A program made the position numbers and the translations under genes. A stretch of DNA of 19,617 bases from Massilia sp. UBA2709 (GTDB taxonomy: Bacteria > Pseudomonadota > Gammaproteobacteria > Burkholderiales > Burkholderiaceae_D): contig DEKZ01000080.1 of assembly GCA_002354135.1 (NCBI GenBank), positions 1 through 19,617 of the forward strand. Direction: 5' to 3'. This document shows, one piece after another, positions 7,238 to 14,827 of the stretch. Numbering within the stretch: the first letter of the stretch is position 1; each line of letters starts with the position of its first letter. The notes beneath the pieces are model-generated. The model was not told the DNA's origin and made no database searches. It saw only the letters and a program-made list of their open reading frames with translations.

Positions 7238-7771
7238 TTATTTCTTCTTGGTTTCTTTAAGCTTCACCACTTCGTCCGAATAACGGACACCCTTGCCCTT
7301 GTAAGGCTCAGGCGAGCGGTAAGCGCGCACTTCAGCGGCGACCTGGCCGACCTTTTGGCGATCAATACCCTTGATCACGATTTCGGTCGGGGTCGGGGTG
7401 ACCGCGGTGACGCCTTCCGGCATCGCGTGCAGCACCGGGTGCGAGAAGCCCAGCGACAGGTTCAGGGCATTGCCCTGCACTGCTGCCTTGTAGCCCACGC
7501 CCACCAAGTTCAGCTTCTTCTCGAAGCCCTTGGTGACGCCGGTAACCATGTTGTTGACCAGGGCGCGCAGGGTGCCCGACATGGCGTTCGATTCACGCGA
7601 ATCGTCCACGACGTCGAACGTCAGCGTGCCGTTGTTGTTTTCCACTTTGACCAGGCCGTTCAGCGGCTGGGTCAGGGTGCCCAGCGGGCCCTTGACAGTG
7701 ATCGAGGCCGCGTTGATCGCGACATCGGTGCCCGCCGGAACGGCGATTGGCATCTTAGCTACTCGAGACAT
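7238..7771 (-). CDS. rplF: 50S ribosomal protein uL6
   Basis: uL6 lies near the factor-binding site of the large subunit next to the sarcin-ricin loop. The 177-residue product is full length, with two repeated L6 folds: N-terminal (MSRVAKMPIAVPAGTDVAIN) and C-terminal (ITVKGPLGTL near the start, then IVIKGIDRQKVGQVAAEVRA and EPYKGKGVRYSDE). The ATG at 7771 follows AAGGAG. It is 9 bp after rpsH. Confidence 0.98.
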   Translation of the reverse strand: MSRVAKMPIAVPAGTDVAINAASITVKGPLGTLTQPLNGLVKVENNNGTLTFDVVDDSRESNAMSGTLRALVNNMVTGVTKGFEKKLNLVGVGYKAAVQGNALNLSLGFSHPVLHAMPEGVTAVTPTPTEIVIKGIDRQKVGQVAAEVRAYRSPEPYKGKGVRYSDEVVKLKETKKK

Positions 7772-7780
7772 GTCTACTCC

Positions 7781-8176
7781 TTAAGCCACGTAGCACAGCA
7801 CTTCGCCACCGACGCCGGTAGCACGTGCCTTGCGGTCGGTCATCACGCCTTGCGGGGTCGAGACGATTGCCACGCCCAGGCCATTCATGACCGACGGGAT
7901 CTCGTTCTTGCCCTTGTAGATGCGCAGGCCAGGACGCGAGACGCGCTCGATGCGCTCGATGACCGGACGGCCGGTGTAATACTTCAAACCGATTTTCAGT
8001 TCCGACTTGCCACCTTCGGTGGTCACGGCGAAATCCTCAATGTAACCCTCGTCCTTCAGGACGTTGGCGATCGCAACCTTGACTTTCGACGACGGCATTG
8101 CGACCGTGGTTTTCTGGACAGTTTGTGCGTTGCGAATGCGGGTCAGCATATCGGCGATAGGATCGCTCATACTCAT
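7781..8176 (-). CDS. rpsH: 30S ribosomal protein uS8
   Basis: uS8 binds the central domain of 16S rRNA early in assembly; in E. coli it also represses the spc operon. The 131-residue product has the family start MSMSDPIADMLTRIRNAQ and the conserved C-terminus GVMTDRKARATGVGGEVLCY. Two ATGs lie two codons apart (8176 and 8170). I chose 8176 because AGGAGAAC is well spaced from it. It is 14 bp after rpsN. The E. coli uS8 mRNA target lies around rplX-rplE; here that junction is only 4 bp, so a free-standing intergenic target is not evident. Confidence 0.98.
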   Translation of the reverse strand: MSMSDPIADMLTRIRNAQTVQKTTVAMPSSKVKVAIANVLKDEGYIEDFAVTTEGGKSELKIGLKYYTGRPVIERIERVSRPGLRIYKGKNEIPSVMNGLGVAIVSTPQGVMTDRKARATGVGGEVLCYVA

Positions 8177-8190
8177 TGCTTGTTCTCCTA

Positions 8191-8496
8191 TTACCAGCTA
8201 GCTTTGGTCATGCCCGGGATTTCGCCTTTCATCGCGAATTCACGGAGTTTGGTACGGGCCAGACCGAATTTACGGAAAGTGCCACGTGGACGGCCGGTCA
8301 TGGCGCAGCGGTTACGCTGGCGGGTCGGGGCCGAATTACGCGGCAGGGCCTGCAGTTTCAGGCGCGCTTCGTAACGCTCTTCTTCGGTCTTCGACTGGTC
8401 GTCGATGATTGCTTTCAGAGCGGCACGCTTTGCGGCGAATTTCTCCACCAGGTCTGCACGCTTCTGTTCGCGGTTAATCAGTGCAAGTTTTGCCAT
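8191..8496 (-). CDS. rpsN: 30S ribosomal protein uS14 (long, zinc-free form)
   Basis: uS14 is in the head of the small subunit, near the A site. The 101-residue product has the standard long-form length and the C-terminal signature RNRCAMTGRPRGTFRKFGLA followed by RTKLREFAMKGEIPGMTKAS. It lacks the CxxC pair of the short zinc-binding form. The ATG at 8496 lies 4 bp after the end of rplE, suggesting translational coupling. Confidence 0.98.
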   Translation of the reverse strand: MAKLALINREQKRADLVEKFAAKRAALKAIIDDQSKTEEERYEARLKLQALPRNSAPTRQRNRCAMTGRPRGTFRKFGLARTKLREFAMKGEIPGMTKASW

Positions 8497-8500
8497 GCTC

Positions 8501-9040
8501 TTAGTTCCTGAACGGGAATTTGAAGGCGGCGAGCAGCGCTTTGGCTTCTTCGTCGGTCTTAGCGGTGGTGGTGATCGAGATGTTCATGCCACGCAGCGCG
8601 TCGATCTTGTCGTAATCGATTTCCGGGAAAATGATCTGCTCTTTGACGCCGATGTTGTAGTTGCCACGGCCGTCGAACGAGCGGCCATTGACGCCGCGGA
8701 AGTCACGCACGCGCGGCAGGGCCACGGTGATGAAACGGTCCAGGAACTCGTACATGCGGGCGCCGCGCAGGGTCACCATCGTACCGATCGGGTAGCCTTC
8801 GCGGATCTTGAAGCCTGCGATTGCCTTGCGTGCCTTGGTGACGACCGGCTTCTGGCCGGCGATCTTGGTCAGGTCGCCCACTGCGTGTTCGATGACCTTC
8901 TTGTCTGCGACAGCTTCCGACAGACCCATGTTCAGGGTGATCTTGGTCAGGCGCGGCACTTCCATCACCGACTTGTAGCCGAATTTTTCGGTCAGGTCAG
9001 CGACGACTTTTTCTTTGTAGAATTGTTGGAGACGGGCCAT
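8501..9040 (-). CDS. rplE: 50S ribosomal protein uL5
   Basis: uL5 binds 5S rRNA and contacts P-site tRNA and the small-subunit head. The 179-residue product is full length (E. coli 179), with MARLQQFYKEKVVADLTEKF at the start, then TKITLNMGLSEAV, KIAGQKPVVTKARKAIAGFK and FPEIDYDKIDALRGMNISIT. The ATG at 9040 has AAGG upstream and is only 4 bp after the end of rplX. Confidence 0.98.
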   Translation of the reverse strand: MARLQQFYKEKVVADLTEKFGYKSVMEVPRLTKITLNMGLSEAVADKKVIEHAVGDLTKIAGQKPVVTKARKAIAGFKIREGYPIGTMVTLRGARMYEFLDRFITVALPRVRDFRGVNGRSFDGRGNYNIGVKEQIIFPEIDYDKIDALRGMNISITTTAKTDEEAKALLAAFKFPFRN

Positions 9041-9044
9041 GATC

Positions 9045-9359
9045 TTAAACCTTCACAACTTCGCCGGAGGACTTGTAGACGCGGACTTTCTTGCCGTCCT
9101 GGTCTTTGAAGCCTACGCGGTCAGCCTTGCCGGTCGCGGCGTTGAACAGCGCGACGTTGGAGACGTGAATCGGCATCGCCTTGTCGACGATACCACCAGT
9201 GACGCCGGTCATCGGGTTCGGCTTGACGGCCTTCTTGGCCACGTTCACGCCTTCGACGATCACGTGCTCGGCGTCGACGCGACGCGAAACCACGCCACGC
9301 TTGCCCTTGTCTTTACCGGCCAAAACGATGACTTCGTCGTTTTTACGAATCTTATCCAT
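9045..9359 (-). CDS. rplX: 50S ribosomal protein uL24
   Basis: uL24 is an assembly initiator of the large subunit near the exit tunnel. The 104-residue product has the KOW motif near the N-terminus (MDKIRKNDEVIVLAGKDKGK, then RGVVSRR) and a typical middle part NPMTGVTGGIVDKAMPIHVS. Its length equals the E. coli protein. The ATG at 9359 follows AAGGAG. It is 9 bp after rplN and 4 bp before rplE. Confidence 0.98.
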   Translation of the reverse strand: MDKIRKNDEVIVLAGKDKGKRGVVSRRVDAEHVIVEGVNVAKKAVKPNPMTGVTGGIVDKAMPIHVSNVALFNAATGKADRVGFKDQDGKKVRVYKSSGEVVKV

Positions 9360-9368
9360 TGCGACTCC

Positions 9369-9737
9369 TTACAGAACTTCAGGTGCCAGGGACACGATCT
9401 TCATGAACTTCTCGGTACGCAGCTCGCGCGTCACCGGTCCGAAGATACGGGTACCGATCGGTTCCAGCTTGGAATTCAGCAGGACAGCGGCGTTGCCGTC
9501 GAACTTCACCAGGGAGCCGTCTTGGCGGCGCACACCTTTGGCGGTACGCACAACCACAGCGTTATAAATTTCACCTTTTTTGACGCGACCACGTGGCGCA
9601 GCAACCTTGACGGTTACCTTGATGATGTCGCCAATGCTCGCATAACGGCGCTTGGAGCCGCCCAATACCTTGATGCACAGTACTTCTTTCGCACCGGTAT
9701 TGTCGGCCACTTCGAGCCGGCTTTCAGTTTGAATCAT
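9369..9737 (-). CDS. rplN: 50S ribosomal protein uL14
   Basis: uL14 forms bridge B8 with 16S rRNA and is the docking site of silencing factor RsfS. The 122-residue product is standard: MIQTESRLEVADNTGAKEVL, the family signature region KVAAPRGRVKKGEIYNAVVV and GTRIFGPVTRELR. As in E. coli it begins the spc-type block after a 232-bp gap behind rpsQ. The ATG at 9737 has only a loose purine-rich signal (GGGAAAGAAAA). The gap carries two long hairpins that would form the 5' leader or a junction structure of this mRNA. Confidence 0.98.
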   Translation of the reverse strand: MIQTESRLEVADNTGAKEVLCIKVLGGSKRRYASIGDIIKVTVKVAAPRGRVKKGEIYNAVVVRTAKGVRRQDGSLVKFDGNAAVLLNSKLEPIGTRIFGPVTRELRTEKFMKIVSLAPEVL

Positions 9738-9872
9738 AGTATTTTCTTTCCCAACTTAAGCCGAAGAAACCCCACGGCGAACCGTAGGCCTGCGGTCAGT
9801 CTTGGTCCCGCCGTCCGCTCAATGCATGAGCGTCCGATTGGGTGATTGGACTTTCCAATAAGCTTCGTACAG

Positions 9873-9946
9873 GCCGCAGTTACCGAGGGGGACAAACTGC
9901 GGCAACACATGAACGAAGCCCGCTAGTATCTCAGATACCAGCGGGC
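9873..9946 (-). other. Structured gap between rpsQ and rplN (two long hairpins)
   Basis: Two clear inverted repeats lie in the 232-bp gap. GCCGCAGTT (9873-9881) pairs with AACTGCGGC (9895-9903) around a 13-base loop. GCCCGCT plus GTATCT (9918-9931) pairs with AGATAC plus AGCGGGC (9933-9946), with one mismatch. Two smaller hairpins are nearer rplN: CGCTCA/TGAGCG (about 9817-9833), and ACGG/CCGT around a TTCG loop on the minus strand (about 9774-9785). None is followed by a real T-run. In E. coli this is the boundary between the S10 and spc operons and carries the spc promoter; I could not find a convincing -35/-10 pair here. Confidence 0.7.
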
Positions 9947-9969
9947 CCCGCAAGACAAATTTTCAGGCT

Positions 9970-10242
9970 TTACAGAACCTGTGCGACCTGCACAACACGG
10001 GTCACGGTCCACGCCTTCGTCTTCGAGATCGGGCGACCTTCCTGGATCTCGACCGTGTCGCCGGTCTTGGCCTGGTTGGTCTCGTCGTGCGCGTGGTACT
10101 TATTCGAGCGCACGATGATCTTGCCGTACAGCGGGTGCTTCACGTGACGCTCGATCAGGACGGTCACCGTCTTGTCCATTTTGTCGGACACGACCTTGCC
10201 GACCAGCGTACGCTTCAGCGCCGTTTTAGTGGTGTCGTTCAT
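9970..10242 (-). CDS. rpsQ: 30S ribosomal protein uS17
   Basis: uS17 is a primary 16S rRNA-binding protein with an OB fold. The 90-residue product contains LVGKVVSDKMDKTVTVLIER and GKIIVRSNKYHAHDETNQAK, then GDTVEIQEGRPISKTKAWTV. The usual length is 80-90. Its ATG at 10242 overlaps the rpmC stop codon in ATGA, so the two are probably translationally coupled. It is the last gene of the S10 block, followed by the structured 232-bp gap. Confidence 0.98.
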   Translation of the reverse strand: MNDTTKTALKRTLVGKVVSDKMDKTVTVLIERHVKHPLYGKIIVRSNKYHAHDETNQAKTGDTVEIQEGRPISKTKAWTVTRVVQVAQVL

Positions 10243-10430
10243 TTGGCTTCCTTCGAGTTCATCACAGTCTTCACACGCGCGATGTCGCGACGTACTTTCT
10301 TGAGCTGCGCGGTATTGCCCAGCTGCTGGGTAGCGATTTGCATGCGCAGGCCGAACTGGGCCTTCAGCAGCTCATTCAGCTCCTTCTGCAGCGCTTCCTG
10401 GTCCTTGCCGCGGAGTTCCGATGCTTTCAT
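10239..10430 (-). CDS. rpmC: 50S ribosomal protein uL29
   Basis: uL29 lies at the tunnel exit and helps form the docking site for trigger factor and SRP. The 63-residue product MKASELRGKDQEALQKELNE (first 20) is two antiparallel helices and ends VRRDIARVKTVMNSKEAK. I chose the ATG at 10430 rather than the in-frame TTG two codons earlier. The ATG has AGGAG six bases upstream, whereas that TTG would lie directly on the Shine-Dalgarno sequence, and 63 residues equals the E. coli length. It lies 12 bp after rplP and overlaps rpsQ by 4 bp. Confidence 0.97.
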   Translation of the reverse strand: MKASELRGKDQEALQKELNELLKAQFGLRMQIATQQLGNTAQLKKVRRDIARVKTVMNSKEAK

Positions 10431-10442
10431 ATTCAACTCCTG

Positions 10443-10862
10443 TTATTGGCCGACTTGGCGCACGACGAACGTGGTAGCCAGCGGCAGTTTGGCAGCGGCC
10501 AGGCGGAATGCTTCGCGCGCCAGTTCTTCTGCGACGCCGTCCATCTCGTACAGGACCTTGCCTGGCTGGATTTCGGCGACGTAGTACTCCGGGTTACCCT
10601 TACCGTTACCCATACGGACTTCGGCCGGCTTGTTCGAAATCGGCTTGTCCGGGAAGATACGGATCCAGATACGGCCGCCACGCTTGATGTGACGGGTCAT
10701 CGCACGACGCGCCGCTTCGATCTGGCGTGCGGTGATACGGCCGCGGGCGACTGCCTTCAGGCCGAACTCGCCGAACGACACCGAGGTGCCGCGGGTGTGC
10801 GAAATGCCGGTGTTACGGCCCTTCTGCTCTTTACGATACTTTCTGCGGGATGGCTGCAGCAT
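10443..10862 (-). CDS. rplP: 50S ribosomal protein uL16
   Basis: uL16 helps form the A-site and peptidyl-transferase environment of the large subunit. The 139-residue product starts MLQPSRRKYRKEQKGRNTGI and contains GLKAVARGRITARQIEAARR, RIWIRIFPDKPISNKPAEVR and GNGKGNPEYYVAEIQPGKVL. The length is normal (136-140). The ATG at 10862 is 2 bp after the rpsC stop, which suggests translational coupling. Confidence 0.98.
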   Translation of the reverse strand: MLQPSRRKYRKEQKGRNTGISHTRGTSVSFGEFGLKAVARGRITARQIEAARRAMTRHIKRGGRIWIRIFPDKPISNKPAEVRMGNGKGNPEYYVAEIQPGKVLYEMDGVAEELAREAFRLAAAKLPLATTFVVRQVGQ

Positions 10863-10864
10863 CT

Positions 10865-11659
10865 TTATTCTCCTGCTTTCTCAGCCGGCTTGGCAGCGGC
10901 GCGACGACCTGCTGGAGCGGCTCCTGGTTTGGCGCCCGGACGGCCACGGCCGGCTGGCTTGCCATCGTCACGACGCGGACCACGTGGCTTCTTCTCGTCG
11001 GCCGGGGTGTCGATCACTGGTGCTTCGCCCGTTGCCGAACGATCGCCCTTGTAGACCCAGACCTTGACGCCGATGATGCCGTAGGTGGTCGATGCTTCGC
11101 TGGTGCCGTAGTCGATGTCGGCGCGCAGGGTGTGCAGAGGCACACGGCCTTCGCGGTACCATTCGGTACGTGCGATCTCGATACCGTTCAGACGGCCCGA
11201 CGACATGATCTTGATGCCTTGCGCGCCCAGACGCATTGCGTTCTGCATCGCGCGCTTCATGGCGCGACGGAACATGATGCGCTTTTCGAGCTGCTGCGAG
11301 ATCGAGTCGGCGATCAGTTGCGCATCGATTTCCGGCTTGCGGATTTCTTCGATGTTCACGTGGACCGGCACGCCCATGATCTTCGTCAGCGACGACTTCA
11401 GCACTTCGATGTCTTCGCCCTTCTTGCCGATGACGACGCCCGGACGCGAGCTGAACACGGTGAAGCGTGCGTTCTTGGCAGGACGCTCGATGACGATGCG
11501 ACCGACCGAAGCGTTCTTCAGCTTCTTCTTCAGGAAAGCGCGAGCTTCCAGGTCTTCCTTCAGCATGTCGGCGAAGTTGCCGTTGCCAGCGTACCAGCGC
11601 GACGCCCAGTTACGGGTGACCGCCAGGCGGAAGCCGGTTGGGTGGATTTTCTGACCCAT
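10865..11659 (-). CDS. rpsC: 30S ribosomal protein uS3 with basic C-terminal tail
   Basis: uS3 lines the mRNA entry tunnel and has helicase activity with uS4 and uS5. The 264-residue product has the start MGQKIHPTGFRLAVTRNWAS, a KH domain with the GKKG loop at residues 78-81 and the C-terminal S3 domain ending near IIGVKVWVYKGD (about 210). It is about 30 residues longer than E. coli uS3 (233) because of a Lys/Arg/Pro/Gly/Ala-rich low-complexity tail (about 220-264, for example KKPRGPRRDDGKPAGRGRPG). Such tails are known in beta-proteobacterial uS3. The gene is 11 bp after rplV. Confidence 0.98.
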   Translation of the reverse strand: MGQKIHPTGFRLAVTRNWASRWYAGNGNFADMLKEDLEARAFLKKKLKNASVGRIVIERPAKNARFTVFSSRPGVVIGKKGEDIEVLKSSLTKIMGVPVHVNIEEIRKPEIDAQLIADSISQQLEKRIMFRRAMKRAMQNAMRLGAQGIKIMSSGRLNGIEIARTEWYREGRVPLHTLRADIDYGTSEASTTYGIIGVKVWVYKGDRSATGEAPVIDTPADEKKPRGPRRDDGKPAGRGRPGAKPGAAPAGRRAAAKPAEKAGE

Positions 11660-11670
11660 CGTGTGACCCC

Positions 11671-12000
11671 TTAGTTACCGACAGTCACGTAGATGTGACA
11701 GGATTGTTTCGAAATACGATCGCCGCGGCCCTTCGCACGTGCGGTGAAGCGCTTCAGGATCGGGCCCTTTTCGACGTAGATCTGGGTGACTTTCAGCTCG
11801 TCGATGTCGGCGCCGTCATTGTGTTCCGCGTTGGCGATAGCCGACTCCAGAACCTTCTTGATGATGGTCGCGCCCTTCTTCGGGCTGAACTGCAGAATGT
11901 TGAGTGCTGCGTCAACTTTCTTGCCACGGATCAGGTCTGCAACCAGGCGGCCCTTCTGTTCCGACAGGCGCACGCCTTTGAGGATAGCTTTAGTTTCCAT
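11671..12000 (-). CDS. rplV: 50S ribosomal protein uL22
   Basis: uL22 extends a beta-hairpin into the peptide exit tunnel, where it affects macrolide sensitivity and stalling peptides. The 109-residue product starts METKAILKGVRLSEQKGRLV and ends RAKGRGDRISKQSCHIYVTV. The tunnel loop region (about 80-100) is intact with no insertion or deletion visible. Its ATG overlaps the rpsS stop by one base (TAATG), so the two are probably translationally coupled. Confidence 0.98.
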   Translation of the reverse strand: METKAILKGVRLSEQKGRLVADLIRGKKVDAALNILQFSPKKGATIIKKVLESAIANAEHNDGADIDELKVTQIYVEKGPILKRFTARAKGRGDRISKQSCHIYVTVGN

Positions 12001-12275
12001 TATTTTTTCGCCTTCTTGTCAGCGGCGTGGCCCTTGAACGTACGGGTCAGCGCGAATTCGCCGAGCTTGTGGCCGACCATGTTCTCCGAGACGTACACCG
12101 GCACGTGCAGCTTGCCGTTGTGGACAGCGATCGTCAGACCGATGAAGTCCGGAGTGATCGTCGAGCGGCGCGACCAGGTTTTGACTGGCTTCTTGTCTTT
12201 GGTCGCTTGCGCGGCTTCGACTTTCTTCACCAGGTGGGCGTCAACGAACGGCCCTTTTTTCAATGAACGAGTCAT
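12000..12275 (-). CDS. rpsS: 30S ribosomal protein uS19
   Basis: uS19 forms a complex with uS13 in the small-subunit head. The 91-residue product begins MTRSLKKGPFVDAHLVKKVE and contains TWSRRSTITPDFIGLTIAVH and MVGHKLGEFALTRTFKGHA, all family hallmarks. The length is standard (91-92). It is 9 bp after rplB and overlaps rplV by one base. Confidence 0.98.
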   Translation of the reverse strand: MTRSLKKGPFVDAHLVKKVEAAQATKDKKPVKTWSRRSTITPDFIGLTIAVHNGKLHVPVYVSENMVGHKLGEFALTRTFKGHAADKKAKK

Positions 12276-12284
12276 GATTTATCC

Positions 12285-13112
12285 TTATTTCTTGCCGCGG
12301 CGCGAGACGATCATCGACGAAGTGCGCTTGTTCGAACGCGTCTTCTTGCCCTTGGTCTGCTGGCCCCATGGCGACACCGGATGACGACCGGCAGCCGTAC
12401 GGCCTTCACCACCACCGTGCGGGTGGTCGATCGGGTTCATGACCACACCGCGAACGGTCGGACGAACACCGCGCCAGCGCATTGCACCAGCCTTACCGAT
12501 CTTGCGCAGGTTGTGCTCGCCGTTGCCGACTTCGCCAACCGTTGCGCGGCACTCGATGTGCACGCGACGCACTTCACCCGAGCGCAGGCGAACCTGAGCG
12601 TAGGTGCCTTCACGGGCCATCAGGACCACGCCGGCGCCGGCGGTACGGGCCATCTGGGCACCCTTACCTGGCAGCATTTCGACGCAGTGCATGGTGGTGC
12701 CGACCGGGATGTTACGGATCGGCAGGCAGTTACCCGACTTGATCGGCGCTTCCGAGCCGTTCATGACGGTGTCGCCCACAGCCATGCCCTTGGTGGCGAT
12801 GATGTACGCGCGATGACCGTCGGCGTAGCACACCAGAGCGATGTGCGCGCTGCGGTTCGGGTCGTATTCAATACGCTCGACCTTGGCCGGGATACCGTCC
12901 TTGTTGCGCTTGAAGTCGACCAGGCGGTAGTGTTGCTTGTGACCACCGCCGATGTGGCGGGTGGTGATGTGGCCGTTGTTGTTACGGCCAGCAGTCTTCG
13001 ATTTCTTCTCAACCAGGGCTGCGAACGGACGACCTTTGTACAGGTCGGCGTTCACAACCTTCACCATGCCGCGGCGGCCTGGGGAGGTTGGCTTCATCTT
13101 AACGAGTGCCAT
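12285..13112 (-). CDS. rplB: 50S ribosomal protein uL2
   Basis: uL2 is needed for subunit association and supports the peptidyl-transferase centre. The 275-residue product is full length, with the OB-fold half (HIGGGHKQHYRLVDFKRNKD, then GIPAKVERIEYDPNRSAHIA) and the SH3-like half. The conserved segment GVVMNPIDHPHGGGEGRTAA carries the histidine region near the active centre. The ATG at 13112 overlaps the rplW stop by one base (TAATG). Confidence 0.98.
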   Translation of the reverse strand: MALVKMKPTSPGRRGMVKVVNADLYKGRPFAALVEKKSKTAGRNNNGHITTRHIGGGHKQHYRLVDFKRNKDGIPAKVERIEYDPNRSAHIALVCYADGHRAYIIATKGMAVGDTVMNGSEAPIKSGNCLPIRNIPVGTTMHCVEMLPGKGAQMARTAGAGVVLMAREGTYAQVRLRSGEVRRVHIECRATVGEVGNGEHNLRKIGKAGAMRWRGVRPTVRGVVMNPIDHPHGGGEGRTAAGRHPVSPWGQQTKGKKTRSNKRTSSMIVSRRGKK

Positions 13113-13429
13113 TATTTAGCCTCCTCGACAAAATTGATTTCCTGGCCTGGCTTCAGGCACACGAAAGCGCGCTTGGTGTGGTTGCGGCGACCGGTGAAGC
13201 GGCCTGCGCGCTTCTGCTTGCCTTCGCGGTTCACGGTCTGCACCGATTCCACTTCGACTTTGAACAGCAGCTCGACGGCAGCCTTGATTTCTGGCTTGGT
13301 CGCGTCCGGCAGAACCTTGAACACGATCTGCTCGTTCTTTTCCGCGACGAAGGTGGCCTTCTCGGAAATGACCGGAGCCAGCAGCACCTTCATCAGGCGC
13401 TCTTCGCTAAATTTGATTGCGGTGCTCAT
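13112..13429 (-). CDS. rplW: 50S ribosomal protein uL23
   Basis: uL23 sits at the tunnel exit and is the main docking site for trigger factor and SRP. The 105-residue product has the family pattern RLMKVLLAPVISEKATFVAE, VLPDATKPEIKAAVELLFKV and RRNHTKRAFVCLKPGQEINF. The length is normal (about 100-105). Its ATG overlaps the rplD stop codon (ATGA, 13426-13429), and its own stop overlaps the rplB start, so it is coupled on both sides. Confidence 0.98.
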   Translation of the reverse strand: MSTAIKFSEERLMKVLLAPVISEKATFVAEKNEQIVFKVLPDATKPEIKAAVELLFKVEVESVQTVNREGKQKRAGRFTGRRNHTKRAFVCLKPGQEINFVEEAK

Positions 13430-14046
13430 GCGTACATCTCCTCGATCTTGGCCAGAGCAGCTTTGGTGACCAGGACTTTCTTGTAGAACACCAGCGACAT
13501 CGGGTCAGCCGCTTTCGGCTCGACGACCAGCACGTTCGGCAGGTTGCGCGATGCCAGTTCCAGGTTTTCATCGATGGTGTCGGTGATCACCAGGACCGAT
13601 TCCAGGCCCATGCCCTGCAGCTTTTGCGACAGCAGCTTGGTCTTCGGAGCTTCGATCGACAGGTTTTCGACAACGTTCAGACGGCCTTCGCGGGCCAGCT
13701 GCGAGAAGATCGAGCAGATACCTGCGCGGAACATCTTCTTGTTGACCTTGTGCGAGAAGTTCTCGTCCGGGGTGTTCGGGAAGATGCGACCACCGCCGCG
13801 CCACAGAGGCGACGACGACATACCAGCACGAGCGCGGCCGGTGCCCTTCTGGCGCCATGGCTTCTTCGTGGTGTGGCTGACTTCTTCACGGTCTTTCTGC
13901 TTGCGGTTGCCGCTGCGCGCGTTGGCGGCGTAGGCGACCACGATCTGGTGAATCAGGGCTTCGTTGTATTCGCGGCCGAACACGGTGTCGGCTGCTGCAA
14001 CGGCGGCGCCAGCTTGACCTTGCTCATTCAGGAGCTGAAGTTCCAT
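13426..14046 (-). CDS. rplD: 50S ribosomal protein uL4
   Basis: uL4 reaches into the exit tunnel opposite uL22; in E. coli it also represses its own S10 operon. The 206-residue product contains the conserved tunnel loop KPWRQKGTGRARAGMSSSPL followed by WRGGGRIFPN (about residues 61-92), and the C-terminal globular part. The loop is intact. It is 2 bp after rplC and overlaps rplW by 4 bp. The E. coli uL4 target lies in the leader upstream of rpsJ. Since rpsJ is not here, any such control would have to act on the short leader in front of rplC. Confidence 0.98.
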   Translation of the reverse strand: MELQLLNEQGQAGAAVAAADTVFGREYNEALIHQIVVAYAANARSGNRKQKDREEVSHTTKKPWRQKGTGRARAGMSSSPLWRGGGRIFPNTPDENFSHKVNKKMFRAGICSIFSQLAREGRLNVVENLSIEAPKTKLLSQKLQGMGLESVLVITDTIDENLELASRNLPNVLVVEPKAADPMSLVFYKKVLVTKAALAKIEEMYA

Positions 14047-14048
14047 AT

Positions 14049-14705
14049 TTAAGCTCCTTTCTTGGCTTTGACTTTGACAGCCGGCTTGACGATCACTTGA
14101 CCGTTCTTGGCGCCAGGAACGGCACCTTTCACCAGCAGCAGTTGACGCTCAGCGTCGATACGAGCGATTTCCAGGTTCTGGGTGGTGACGGTAACGTCGC
14201 CCATGTGACCGGTCATGCGCTTGCCAGGGAACACGCGGCCCGGATCCTGCGCCATACCGATGGAGCCAGGAACGTTGTGCGAACGCGAGTTACCGTGGGT
14301 TTGACGGCCCGATGCGAAGTTGTAACGCTTGATGGTACCGGCGTAGCCCTTACCGATCGAGGTGCCTTGCACGTCGATTTTCTGGCCGACTTCGAACAGC
14401 GAAACGTTGATGGCGTCACCGGTTTTGAGTTCGGCTGCCTTGGCGGCGTCGACGCGGAATTCCTTCAGCATCGTGCCGGCTTCCACGCCAGCTTTAGCGT
14501 GGTGACCCGCAACAGCCTTGGTCACGCGGGAAGCGCGACGTTGACCGAATGCGACCTGAACTGCGGCATAGCCGTCGGTTTCAGGAGTTTTGATTTGCGC
14601 AACACGGTTGTTCGATACGTCGAGCACGGTGACTGGGATCGAATCCCCGTCATCCGTGAAGATGCGCATCATGCCAACCTTGCGACCGAGAAGGCCCAGG
14701 CTCAT
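14049..14705 (-). CDS. rplC: 50S ribosomal protein uL3
   Basis: uL3 is an early assembly protein whose extension reaches the peptidyl-transferase centre. The 218-residue product begins MSLGLLGRKVGMMRIFTDDG and contains the extension with ASGRQTHGNSRSHNVPGSIG and PGRVFPGKRMTGHMGDVTVT. The length is normal (about 209-220). The ATG at 14705 has GGAG six bases upstream. It is the first gene of the S10 block in this window: rpsJ, normally directly upstream, is absent, and a promoter, a terminator and a tRNA gene lie there instead. Confidence 0.98.
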   Translation of the reverse strand: MSLGLLGRKVGMMRIFTDDGDSIPVTVLDVSNNRVAQIKTPETDGYAAVQVAFGQRRASRVTKAVAGHHAKAGVEAGTMLKEFRVDAAKAAELKTGDAINVSLFEVGQKIDVQGTSIGKGYAGTIKRYNFASGRQTHGNSRSHNVPGSIGMAQDPGRVFPGKRMTGHMGDVTVTTQNLEIARIDAERQLLLVKGAVPGAKNGQVIVKPAVKVKAKKGA

Positions 14706-14798
14706 TTTTTCTCCATTCCCACCTACGATTGGGCGGGGGTTGTTTAACTACTAGAAAAAGTACGGACCTAAAAAGACGAATCCATACCGAAGCCGGCT

Positions 14799-14827
14799 AG
14801 TATAGCGCGCAAAGGGGCTTGACGCAA
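14799..14827 (-). promoter_or_regulatory. Probable sigma-70 promoter for rplC and the S10 block
   Basis: On the minus strand a TTGCGT (-35, 14822-14827) is followed after 17 bp by TATACT (-10, 14799-14804; five of six consensus bases). The GC-rich base composition just downstream is common at stable-RNA and ribosomal-protein promoters. This would give a leader of roughly 85-90 bases before the rplC ATG. The -35 is weak (three of six), so the call rests mainly on the -10 and on its place between a terminator and the first gene. Confidence 0.55.

Noticed and set aside
9738..9969. spc promoter as in E. coli
   Set aside because: No -35/-10 pair with acceptable match and spacing was found; only hairpins are supported.
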